Shown: positions 1 through 6,731 of the stretch, piece after piece
Position numbering within the stretch: position 1 is the stretch's first letter
Layout of the letters: each line of letters opens with the position of its first letter
DNA from: DATLXH01 sp035576005
GTDB taxonomy: Bacteria; Acidobacteriota; Thermoanaerobaculia; Gp7-AA8
Direction: 5' to 3'
Assembly (NCBI GenBank): GCA_035576005.1
Contig: DATLXH010000060.1
Span: 1-17,846, forward strand
Length of the DNA stretch: 17,846 nucleotides
The notes under the pieces: model-generated
What the model saw: the letters and a program-made list of their open reading frames with translations, nothing else
Told to the model about the DNA's origin: nothing
Database searches by the model: none
Made by a program: the position numbers and the translations under genes

Positions 1-173
1 TTTCTCACAGACCTTCGCCGTGAGACGACGGATAGCGGCCTGTCTCGTTCGTTGCACGGCAATTTCGCTCCTTGACATAGTGTCGACTATGCCTTCGTCG
101 CAAAATCGCCGTGCGCCTCGCATCCAAGCCACTCTCCGCCGTCTCACGACAAAGGTCTGTGAGAAATGCGGGC
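1..173 (-). repeat. Palindromic element A, copy 1 (left end cut by window edge)
   Basis: This is the reverse complement of the 180-bp element at 1994-2173. By eye there are six mismatches over 173 bases, and only the outermost seven bases fall outside the window. It is itself a long imperfect hairpin: the ends read TTTCTCACAGACCTT and AAGGTCTGTGAGAAATGC, the next inner arms contain GTGAGACG and CGTCTCACG, and the apex at 68-101 is CATAGT, a four-base loop, then ACTAT. No protein is supported inside it, although the protease frame stays open through it from 111. It looks like a MITE- or REP-like non-autonomous element; no transposase is present to confirm that. Confidence 0.9.
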
Positions 174-314
174 TTGTGGCCTGACATTCCAATGTCAGGC
201 GGGGTGATGTTTGACAGGATCGCTCGTGCCTTGCCGGGCGGAGAGAATCGGACGCGTGAATCCACTGCGGCCCAATGCGGAATCGACCCCTGGGTCTTCT
301 CGTTACGGTCGGAG

Positions 315-1994
315 GTGAAAAACTTATTTATATCGATAGGAATGCTCCTGCTCGCGACGCCGATGAGCGGTGATGCGCTCTCGATATTCACCCTGCAGTC
401 GGGATCACCGACGGGTTCTCTCAGCATTCACGCCCGCGGTCTCTACGGCCAGAACCAGCTGATCGCGGTCCTCGACAGCGGACTCGACTACGACAATTGC
501 GCGTTCGCCGAAGCCGACAACTCCCCACCTCCGATCAACACAGGAACTCCGGCGGGAGGGTTCGCGCGCGGCAACATCGATCTTTCTCGCAGGAAGGTCG
601 TCGCCTACAACTTCCTTTTCTCGTGCGACCAATACCCGGGCGTGCCGGGCTGCGATGATCCTGCGGATCCGCTCGACTACGACAACGTGAATCACGGAAC
701 GCGCACGGCAGGTGCAGCCGCGGGCGATCGCTTCACTCCACTCGTTCACGATGCCGGCGACGGCGTGGCTCCAGCGGCGAAACTGATCATTCAGGATGCC
801 GGTTACGTAAATGGCGACTCCTGCTCGCAGTTTCCATCCCTTGGATGTCCGATCACGAAATTGTCTGCCGCGTTCGAGCAGGCCTATCAGCAGGGCGCAC
901 GCATTCATTCGAACTCATGGGGCGATCGGCAGGGTGTGAATCGCTTCTCGGTTCCGCCGACGGCAAACTATTCAGCGACGGCACGCGATGTTGATCTGTT
1001 CGCCGCAGCGCATCCTGAGATGCTCATCGTCTTCAATGCTGGAAATGCGGGAGACTCTGCTTCCACAGTCTCGAGCCCGGGAACCGCGAAGAATGTGCTG
1101 CAGGTGGGAGGGACCGGCGACTCTCAGGCAAGCGGCGATGAAACGCTCTTTCGTTTCAGCGGCGCAGGGCCGACGCGTGACGGGAGAATCAAGCCGGACC
1201 TCGTCGGCCCGGCGATGGTGGAAGCCCCTGATGCATACAGCGTCTACGTTCCGTCGCCGTCGGCGCCAAGCGTTACAGATCGAAATTGCGACGCGTCCAT
1301 ACAGGGCGGTACGTCGTACGCGTCGCCCTTCATTGCCGGCGCAGCCGCGCTCGTCCGGCAGTACTTCACTGAAGGCTTTTACCCGAGCGGTGCGAGGAGC
1401 GCGTCCGACCGGCTCACGCCAACCTCAGCGCTGTTGAAGGCAACCTTAATCGCCGGGACTCGATCCGTTCTATATAAGGTATCCGCAGGGGGGCAGGTAA
1501 CAATCGCACCTGCGCCATCTGGCGCGCAGGGCTTCGGCTTCCCCGTGCTCGATGATGTCCTGTACTTCGCCGGGGAGCGCTCGAAACTGCACGTCGTTGA
1601 TCGACGCAGCGAGAACGGGTTAGCATCGGCAGAATCGTTCTCGATTACGTTGAACGTTCGGGCGGGAACACGTTTGAAAGCTGCGCTCGTCTGGATCGAT
1701 CCTGCCGGCACCGCTCGAGGAGCGACCGACCCGACTCCCGTTCTCGTCAATGATCTCGATCTGATTGTGACGATGCCCGACGGTACGATCCGGCGCGGGA
1801 ACGAGACGTTGCATCCGGGTCAGCCGGACCGGTTGAACAACGTGGAAGTCGTGGGACTCGACACCGCTGCTGCCGGAGCGTACAGAGTCACCGTCACCGC
1901 CCGCACGCTCGGCCAGGGAGCCCGTCAGGGATTTGCACTCGTGGTGAGCGGCGACCTCACGGTCGCGAAGTCTCGACGCCGCGCCGCGCGATAG
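315..1994 (+). CDS. Secreted subtilisin-like serine protease (peptidase S8, KP-43-like)
   Basis: This is a serine endopeptidase predicted to be exported and to degrade proteins outside the cytoplasm. Numbering from the GTG at 315 (559 aa), the catalytic Asp54 lies in AVLDSGLD, His127 in NHGTRTAG, the oxyanion Asn244 in FNAGNAG and Ser334 in GGTSYASPF. The C-terminal third (from about residue 440) is a beta-rich domain with VLVNDLDLIV, typical of KP-43-type proteases. I chose GTG 315 because it gives a classic signal peptide (MKNLFISIGMLLLATPMSGD). The Shine-Dalgarno match there is poor (GGAG directly abuts it), and ATG 207 or ATG 342 are alternatives. The open frame reaches back to 111, but that part lies in a repeat. 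There is little room for a propeptide: only about 30 residues separate the signal peptide from the catalytic Asp. The TAG stop takes its last base from the next repeat element. The family is certain, the start is not. Confidence 0.88.
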   Translation: MKNLFISIGMLLLATPMSGDALSIFTLQSGSPTGSLSIHARGLYGQNQLIAVLDSGLDYDNCAFAEADNSPPPINTGTPAGGFARGNIDLSRRKVVAYNFLFSCDQYPGVPGCDDPADPLDYDNVNHGTRTAGAAAGDRFTPLVHDAGDGVAPAAKLIIQDAGYVNGDSCSQFPSLGCPITKLSAAFEQAYQQGARIHSNSWGDRQGVNRFSVPPTANYSATARDVDLFAAAHPEMLIVFNAGNAGDSASTVSSPGTAKNVLQVGGTGDSQASGDETLFRFSGAGPTRDGRIKPDLVGPAMVEAPDAYSVYVPSPSAPSVTDRNCDASIQGGTSYASPFIAGAAALVRQYFTEGFYPSGARSASDRLTPTSALLKATLIAGTRSVLYKVSAGGQVTIAPAPSGAQGFGFPVLDDVLYFAGERSKLHVVDRRSENGLASAESFSITLNVRAGTRLKAALVWIDPAGTARGATDPTPVLVNDLDLIVTMPDGTIRRGNETLHPGQPDRLNNVEVVGLDTAAAGAYRVTVTARTLGQGARQGFALVVSGDLTVAKSRRRAAR

Positions 1995-2173
1995 CCCGCA
2001 TTTCTCACAGACCTTTGTCGTGAGACGGCGGAGAGTGGCTTGGATGCGAGGCGCACGGCGATTTTGCGACGAAGGCATAGTCGACACTATGTCAAGGAGC
2101 GAAATCGCCGTGCAACGAAGCAGACAGGCCGCTATCCGTCGTCTCACGATAAAGGTCTGTGAGAAATGCGGGC
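1994..2173 (+). repeat. Palindromic element A, copy 2 (complete, 180 bp)
   Basis: This is the complete 180-bp copy, with ends GCCCGCATTTCTCACAG and its inverted complement at the right. The left end overlaps the final G of the protease stop codon, and the flanks read TA at both sides (ATA before, TAG after), which could be a TA target duplication. The two halves pair almost perfectly for the first 35 or so bases and again around the apex at 2066-2099, where CATAGT faces ACTATG. It may act as a transcription-blocking hairpin between the protease and serS. The frame ahead of serS is open through it, which would mislead start calling. Confidence 0.93.
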
Positions 2174-2206
2174 TAGGTACGGCTCCCTGGAACAGGTCCG
2201 CTTCTG

Positions 2207-2212
2207 TATCAT
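2207..2212 (+). promoter_or_regulatory. Candidate -10 element of serS (near-leaderless transcript)
   Basis: The hexamer TATCAT ends eight bases before the serS ATG. There is no Shine-Dalgarno match in the eight-base gap (GCCGGGCC). A transcript initiated from it would start at or almost at the ATG. The same hexamer with the same eight-base gap precedes the crotonase gene at 8908. No convincing -35 was seen. Confidence 0.35.
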
Positions 2213-2220
2213 GCCGGGCC

Positions 2221-3501
2221 ATGTTGTCCAGAGAGTATCTTCGCGAATCTTCTGACGCTTATCGCCGGGCCCTCGAGAGTCGAGGAGCGCAGATCGACCT
2301 CGATGCGTATCTCGAGCTCGAGATGGAGCGTCGAAAACTTCTCGTAGCGGTTGAAGGATTGAAGAACCAACGCAATCTGGCGTCGCAGGAAATCGCAAAG
2401 CTCAAGAAGAGCGGCGGTGACGCTGCGACGCGGATCGATGAGATGAAGCAGGTCGGTGACGAGATCAGACGTCTCGACGCGCGACTGCTCGAAGTTGACG
2501 CGTCGCTCGAGAGTGCTGAGCTCCAGTTTCCGAATGTCCCCCACGAATCTGTTCCCGTTGGCAGGGATGAAACTTCCAATCGCATCGAACGGAGCTGGGG
2601 CGAACCGCCGGTGTTCTCTTTCGCGCCCCAGGCGCACTGGGACATCGGAGAGCGACTCGGGATTCTCGACTTCGAGCGTGCGGGAAAGATCACGGGCGCG
2701 AGGTTCTCCGTGCTCATGGGCATGGGAGCGAAGCTGAATCGCGCGCTCATCTCGTTCATGCTCGATCGTCACGCTGATCATGGCTATACCGAGATTCTGC
2801 CGCCCTTCATCGTCAACTCCGACTCTCTCCGTGGCACGGGGCAGCTCCCGAAGTTCGAGGAAGATCTGTTCAAGCTGGAAGGCGATCGGGAGTTCTATCT
2901 CGCGCCGACAGCAGAAGTTCCTGTGACGAATCTTCATCGCGACGAAGTTCTCGAAGCGTTAGAGCTCACGCGCTCTTACTGTGCGTATACGCCATGCTTC
3001 CGGAGTGAAGCGGGATCGTACGGAAAGGACACGCGAGGTCTCATCCGCCAGCATCAGTTCGAAAAGGTCGAGCTCGTCAAGTTCTCACTGCCCGAGAGCT
3101 CGTGGGAGGAGCTCGAGCGTCTCACGCGGGACGCGGAAGCAATCCTGCAGGCTCTGGGGCTGCACTACCGCGTCATGACACTCTCGACGGGAGACATGGG
3201 ATTCGGTTCGGCCAAGACCTATGACATCGAGGTCTGGCTGCCGGGTCAGCAGACGTTTCGGGAGATCTCCTCATGCACCAACTTTCTCGACTTTCAGGCG
3301 AGGCGGGCCAACATTCGCTTCCGCGGAGAGGGGCGAAGGAATGGATACGTGCATACGCTCAACGGGTCGGGGCTTCCGATCGGCAGGACTCTCGTGGCGG
3401 TGCTGGAGAACTATCAGCAGGAGGACGGTTCAGTGCTCGTGCCTGAGGTGCTCCGCCCTTACATGCGCGGCGCCGAGCGAATTCGCGGAGTCACAGGTTG
3501 A
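2221..3501 (+). CDS. serS: Seryl-tRNA synthetase
   Basis: This cytoplasmic class II aminoacyl-tRNA synthetase attaches serine to tRNA-Ser (and tRNA-Sec where present). The length of 426 aa is normal for the family. The N-terminal region (about 25-105) is rich in charged heptads and would form the long tRNA-binding coiled-coil arm. The catalytic core follows: TAE at 230-232 in LAPTAEVPVT, motif 2 as FRSEAGSYGKDTRGLIRQ from residue 260, the serine-site segment REISSCTNFLDFQARR, and motif 3 with GLPIGRTLVAVLENY, whose Arg is residue 389. The start ATG 2221 gives the usual MLSREYLRE opening. A longer open frame back to 2020 runs through element A copy 2 and is rejected. It probably has its own promoter, because a hairpin element separates it from the protease. 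No oddities are seen in the protein. Confidence 0.97.
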   Translation: MLSREYLRESSDAYRRALESRGAQIDLDAYLELEMERRKLLVAVEGLKNQRNLASQEIAKLKKSGGDAATRIDEMKQVGDEIRRLDARLLEVDASLESAELQFPNVPHESVPVGRDETSNRIERSWGEPPVFSFAPQAHWDIGERLGILDFERAGKITGARFSVLMGMGAKLNRALISFMLDRHADHGYTEILPPFIVNSDSLRGTGQLPKFEEDLFKLEGDREFYLAPTAEVPVTNLHRDEVLEALELTRSYCAYTPCFRSEAGSYGKDTRGLIRQHQFEKVELVKFSLPESSWEELERLTRDAEAILQALGLHYRVMTLSTGDMGFGSAKTYDIEVWLPGQQTFREISSCTNFLDFQARRANIRFRGEGRRNGYVHTLNGSGLPIGRTLVAVLENYQQEDGSVLVPEVLRPYMRGAERIRGVTG

Positions 3502-3517
3502 GCCCGTTGATAGCCGG

Positions 3518-3547
3518 AGTCGCGCAGGCAACGGTAGGCTGCCGACT
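3518..3547 (+). terminator. Possible terminator hairpin after serS
   Basis: AGTCG plus GCAG on the left pairs with CTGC plus CGACT on the right, with one bulged C and an 11-base loop. It sits 17 bases after the serS stop and is followed by a weakly T-containing stretch (CTAGTTTCT). There is no proper T tract, so it is a weak candidate only. Confidence 0.25.
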
Positions 3548-3571
3548 CTAGTTTCTAAGGTTTAGCACGCG

Positions 3572-3616
3572 ACACTCTCCGCCGCCTTACGGCGAAGGTC
3601 TGCGAGAAATGCGGGC
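3572..3616 (-). repeat. Solo terminus of palindromic element A (diverged fragment)
   Basis: This stretch aligns with the right-hand end of element A copy 1 (129-173): ACTCTCCGCCG, then a changed inner arm, then GAAATGCGGGC. It carries several substitutions, such as GTCTGCGAG for GTCTGTGAG. No matching partner arm lies nearby, so it appears to be a decayed or half element. It lies just upstream of the DUF885-like gene. Confidence 0.75.
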
Positions 3617-3655
3617 CCAGGAATGACCGACGAGTTGCTGTGATTGAATACCGGC

Positions 3656-4990
3656 ATGACGAATGCCCGCTATTTCAAACATGTCCTGCCCATCGCATTT
3701 TCCCTTCTGGTTCTCTCAGCCGGCACTGGGTGCCAGCACAGCGTCATGACAGCCCCGACGACAAAGTCCTCGAGCCTCGACGATGTAGCGCGGTCTTACG
3801 TTCGACTGGTCCTGGCTCTCGGCGAGCACGATGCGAGCTACGTCGACGCTTACTACGGTCCTCCCGAGTGGCGGGAGCAAGTCAAAGCTGAAAAAAAGCC
3901 GCTTGCGACGATCCGGCAGGACGCCGAGCTTCTGGTGTCCGACATCGACCACACCAGCGTGAAGGGAACCGAGCAGCTGGTCAACCTTCGGCGCGTGTAT
4001 CTGCGCACCCAGCTCCGGGCGCTCATTGCTCGAACGGAGATGTTGGGCGGAAAGAAATTCACATTCGAGGAGGAAGCGCAGGCTCTCTACGACGCCCAGC
4101 CGCCTCGGGTGCCGACCTCTAAATTCGATGCCGTGCTGGCGAGGCTCGCGGTGCTCCTCCCTGGCGAGGGCCCGCTCGCGGCGCGATATGAAGCGTTCCG
4201 CAAAGACTTCACGATACCGAAGGAAAAGGTCGACACGGTTTTCACCGCCGCAATCGCGGAGGCGCGGCGGCGTACGCTCCGGCACATCGACCTTCCTGCG
4301 CGTGAGACGTTCGCCGTGGAGTACGTGACAGGGAAATCGTGGAGCGCGTACAACTGGTACAAGGGCAACAGCTACTCCGTGATTCAGGTCAATACCGACC
4401 TCCCGATCTCAATCGACAAGATCATTCACCTGGCCGTTCACGAGGGGTATCCGGGACATCACGTCTATAACGCTCTGCTGGAGCAGCGGCTGGTGCGTGA
4501 TCGAGGCTGGGTCGAGTTCACGGTCTATCCACTGTTCACTCCTCAGTCGCTGATTGCCGAGGGAAGCGCAAATTATGGAGTCGAGCTGGCGTTTCCTGCA
4601 GATGATCGGTTGAAGTTCGCGAGGGATGTGCTTTTCCCACTCGCTGGTCTCGATCCTTCGCGTGCCGAGAGTTTCTTTGTGGTTCAGAATCTTCTGACCG
4701 AGCTCAAGTACGCCCGTAACGAGGCTGCACGTCAGTATCTCAACGGGACGATTGACGCTGAAGCTGCGACAGAGTTCCAGACAAAGTATTCGATGATGAC
4801 GCGTGGCGACGCAGCGCGAAGCACCAGATTTTTCGATGACTATCGCAGCTACGTCATCAACTACAACCTCGGCGAGGATCTGATCCGCCGGTACATGGAA
4901 TCGAAAGCCGGGTCCGGGGGCGAGGAAAGGAAATGGAAAGAGTTCGAGGCGTTGCTCTCGTCCCCGAGACTCCCCTCAACACTTCGGTAG
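3656..4990 (+). CDS. DUF885-like putative metallohydrolase, likely exported or lipoprotein
   Basis: This 444-aa protein has an N-terminal hydrophobic segment (residues 10-22) ending in AGTGCQ. Cys26 could be a lipidation site, though the lipobox lacks the usual Leu at -3. The key signature is VHEGYPGHHVYN: His262, Glu263 and His268/His269 form the HExxxxH-type motif of DUF885 proteins, which are thought to be zinc-dependent hydrolases of uncertain substrate. A downstream LIAEGSANYGVEL offers further acidic residues of the kind expected to complete the site. It is somewhat shorter than many DUF885 members. The start could instead be TTG 3644. No clear Shine-Dalgarno is seen at either start. 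It stands alone between serS and the C26 gene, and its substrate is not indicated by context. Confidence 0.8.
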   Translation: MTNARYFKHVLPIAFSLLVLSAGTGCQHSVMTAPTTKSSSLDDVARSYVRLVLALGEHDASYVDAYYGPPEWREQVKAEKKPLATIRQDAELLVSDIDHTSVKGTEQLVNLRRVYLRTQLRALIARTEMLGGKKFTFEEEAQALYDAQPPRVPTSKFDAVLARLAVLLPGEGPLAARYEAFRKDFTIPKEKVDTVFTAAIAEARRRTLRHIDLPARETFAVEYVTGKSWSAYNWYKGNSYSVIQVNTDLPISIDKIIHLAVHEGYPGHHVYNALLEQRLVRDRGWVEFTVYPLFTPQSLIAEGSANYGVELAFPADDRLKFARDVLFPLAGLDPSRAESFFVVQNLLTELKYARNEAARQYLNGTIDAEAATEFQTKYSMMTRGDAARSTRFFDDYRSYVINYNLGEDLIRRYMESKAGSGGEERKWKEFEALLSSPRLPSTLR

Positions 4991-5034
4991 GTTGATGATC
5001 TGCGAAGAATGAAAACGGGAGAGCTCTAACTTCA

Positions 5035-5760
5035 ATGACCAAGCCCTTGATTGGAATCGGAGCGGATGTGACCAGCGGACTCAACACTGCGGATCGCGAG
5101 CGAGCATTCTCGTACCTGACGTACGCGAACGCGGTCCGTCAGGCAGGCGCTATCCCGCTGTTGATTCCTCCGCAACCTGAGAACATTGATGAGCTGATCG
5201 GAGTACTCGACGGAGTTCTGCTCGCGGGAGGCGCGGACTGTGATCCGTCGGTCTACGGAGAGGAGGCGCATCCGACAATATCGGTGATGGACAGACGCCG
5301 ACAGAGCAACGAGCTTGCGCTCGCGAAGGCAACGCGTCTCGGAGGTGTACCGACGCTCGGAATCTGTCTCGGTCTGCAGATGATGACTGTCGCTGCAGGT
5401 GGGACGCTCGTCCAGGACATTGAGTCCGAGATCAAAACCGACATCCAGCACGCGAGCGCTCCGACGGACCGGGTCCGGCACGACATCGCGATCACATCGG
5501 GATCGCGGCTCGCTTCCATCATTTCCGATGCTTCACTGAGCGTGAACTCCTCGCATCACCAGTCGGTTCGAACTGCGGGGAGTGGCCTGACAGTTTCGGC
5601 CGTCGCGCCCGATGGTGTGGTCGAGGCGGTGGAAGACCCTGACCATCCGTTTTACGTTGGCGTTCAATGGCACCCCGAGGACATGCAGGAGGAAGGCTCG
5701 GCGCTGTCGCTTTTCACGGCCTTTATCAAAGCGGCGTCAACCCGCGCGCAATCACGTTGA
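5035..5760 (+). CDS. Class I glutamine amidotransferase-like peptidase C26 (gamma-glutamyl hydrolase type)
   Basis: This 241-aa cytoplasmic protein has the fold of gamma-glutamyl-gamma-aminobutyrate hydrolase (PuuD-like). The visible catalytic residues are Cys111 in the nucleophile elbow GICLGLQ, His213 and Glu215 in QWHPED. LLAGGADCDPSVYGE is the usual substrate-loop segment, and SSHHQSV is also characteristic. Such enzymes cleave gamma-glutamyl amides, for example in putrescine breakdown, but no puu genes lie nearby, so the substrate is open. A GGGAG at 5017-5021 is a possible but distant ribosome-binding site (13 bases from the ATG). There is no signal peptide. The downstream thioredoxin gene starts within about 70 bases and could be co-transcribed. 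Confidence 0.9.
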   Translation: MTKPLIGIGADVTSGLNTADRERAFSYLTYANAVRQAGAIPLLIPPQPENIDELIGVLDGVLLAGGADCDPSVYGEEAHPTISVMDRRRQSNELALAKATRLGGVPTLGICLGLQMMTVAAGGTLVQDIESEIKTDIQHASAPTDRVRHDIAITSGSRLASIISDASLSVNSSHHQSVRTAGSGLTVSAVAPDGVVEAVEDPDHPFYVGVQWHPEDMQEEGSALSLFTAFIKAASTRAQSR

Positions 5761-5817
5761 CGTGACGAAACGGATACTTCGGAATAGGGGTCGGAAAGGG
5801 TTCGTTTGAGGCGGCAC

Positions 5818-5822
5818 GGAGG
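5818..5822 (+). promoter_or_regulatory. Ribosome-binding site deciding the GTG 5827 start
   Basis: GGAGG lies four bases before GTG 5827 and supports this start, which also gives a clean signal peptide (MKRIALAIIALLSL). A TTG at 5806, preceded by AAAGGG, is the competing choice. Confidence 0.45.
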
Positions 5823-5826
5823 TCGT

Positions 5827-6657
5827 GTGAAGCGTATTGCACTGGCAATCATTGCCCTGTTGTCACTCACTGAGCCTCTACTCGCGCGGCCCTGGCTGAA
5901 GAACGTAGCCGCCGCCCAGAAAGAAGCGAAGCAGAAGAATCAGCTCATTTTCGTCGACCTGTTCGCCGAGTGGTGCGGCTGGTGCCACAAAATGGAGCAG
6001 GAGGTATTCCCCTCTGAGAAGTTTCAACTCGCCACGAAGGATATGGTTCTGCTTCGCGTGGACACCGAGGACCGGGGAGAGGGGAGTCGGCTCGGGAGTG
6101 ATTTCAACATCACGTCTCTTCCGACGTTTCTAGTCCTGACCCCCGACATGCTGGTAGCCGGGGTCCTGATGGGTTACGCCCCCGCCGCGCAGTTCGCCGA
6201 GCGGCTCGCCGCGGTACGACAACAGTATTCGGTGTTCGAGAAGAAGATGAACAAGGCGACTGACTTTCAGGCACGCGTCGATGTGGCTACCGAGCTCATT
6301 GTTCGTCGCGGCTTTGCGCGAGCCGAAGGACGGCTGGTGAAGCTGTTGTCCGAGAAAGGCGTCCCGGCCGCGGTGCGCGATGAGGCTTACTACCAGCTGG
6401 CCGTCAGCCAATTGAGTCAGGACAAGTACGACGCAACATTGAAGACGCTCAAGAATTTTTCGGCCGTTCAAACGAAAGGCGAGATGTTCGTGAGAAGTCG
6501 ATTTCTTCTCGGGCAACTGTATCTCGACCAGGGCAAGTACAAGACCGCGCTTGCCGAGTTCCGAAACTTCAGAAGAAATTACCCGACCTCACCTCTGGTC
6601 CGGGATGTTGAATCGTATGTCTCTCAACTTGAAAAGTTGAGTGCCGCAGGGAACTGA
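5827..6657 (+). CDS. Exported thioredoxin-fold protein with C-terminal helical (TPR-like) repeats
   Basis: This 276-aa protein begins with a signal peptide (MKRIALAIIALLSL, cleavage near LLARPW). A thioredoxin domain (about 25-135) follows, with the redox motif WCGWCH (Cys50 and Cys53) and the cis-Pro loop TSLPTF. The remainder is mostly helical. The segment from about residue 185 to 270, AYYQLAVSQLSQDKY then LGQLYLDQGKYKTALAEF, reads as two TPR-like repeats. It would act in the periplasm as a thiol reductase or disulfide carrier, with the repeats as a docking surface. The DsbD gene directly downstream would be a natural electron donor. Which proteins it reduces cannot be told from the sequence. 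Confidence 0.85.
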   Translation: MKRIALAIIALLSLTEPLLARPWLKNVAAAQKEAKQKNQLIFVDLFAEWCGWCHKMEQEVFPSEKFQLATKDMVLLRVDTEDRGEGSRLGSDFNITSLPTFLVLTPDMLVAGVLMGYAPAAQFAERLAAVRQQYSVFEKKMNKATDFQARVDVATELIVRRGFARAEGRLVKLLSEKGVPAAVRDEAYYQLAVSQLSQDKYDATLKTLKNFSAVQTKGEMFVRSRFLLGQLYLDQGKYKTALAEFRNFRRNYPTSPLVRDVESYVSQLEKLSAAGN

Positions 6658-6701
6658 CTCTGAAGCAGAAGCCGAACGTAGAACCTGAAACGGAGAGAGC
6701 A

Positions 6702-6730
6702 GAACGGAGAAAGAGCTCAGCTCTTCGTTC
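6702..6730 (+). promoter_or_regulatory. Hairpin immediately before the dsbD start
   Basis: GAACG and AAGAGCT on the left pair with AGCTCTT and CGTTC on the right, with a four-base bulge. The hairpin ends one base before the TTG at which dsbD appears to start, so it could limit initiation or attenuate read-through from the thioredoxin gene. It may also be part of a decayed palindromic repeat, since purine-rich sequence to its left loosely complements pyrimidine-rich sequence to its right. Confidence 0.28.
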
Positions 6731-6731
6731 T

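Noticed and set aside
73..95. TTGACA at 73-78 as a -35 promoter box for the protease
   Set aside because: No -10 hexamer lies at 16-18 bases spacing; the string is part of the conserved arm of element A.
111..314. Longer N-terminus of the S8 protease from ATG 111
   Set aside because: The first 63 bases lie in element A, and the added residues put a signal peptide in the middle of the protein.
405..908. 167-codon minus-strand frame opposite the protease
   Set aside because: It is a shadow of the protease coding frame in high-GC DNA, with no recognisable domain.
2020..2220. N-terminal extension of serS through element A copy 2
   Set aside because: The extension is translated repeat DNA, rich in Arg; ATG 2221 gives the normal SerRS N-terminus and length.
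5753..5766. TCACG-TTGA-CGTGA hairpin over the C26 stop codon as a terminator
   Set aside because: The stem has only five pairs and no T tract follows; likely chance.
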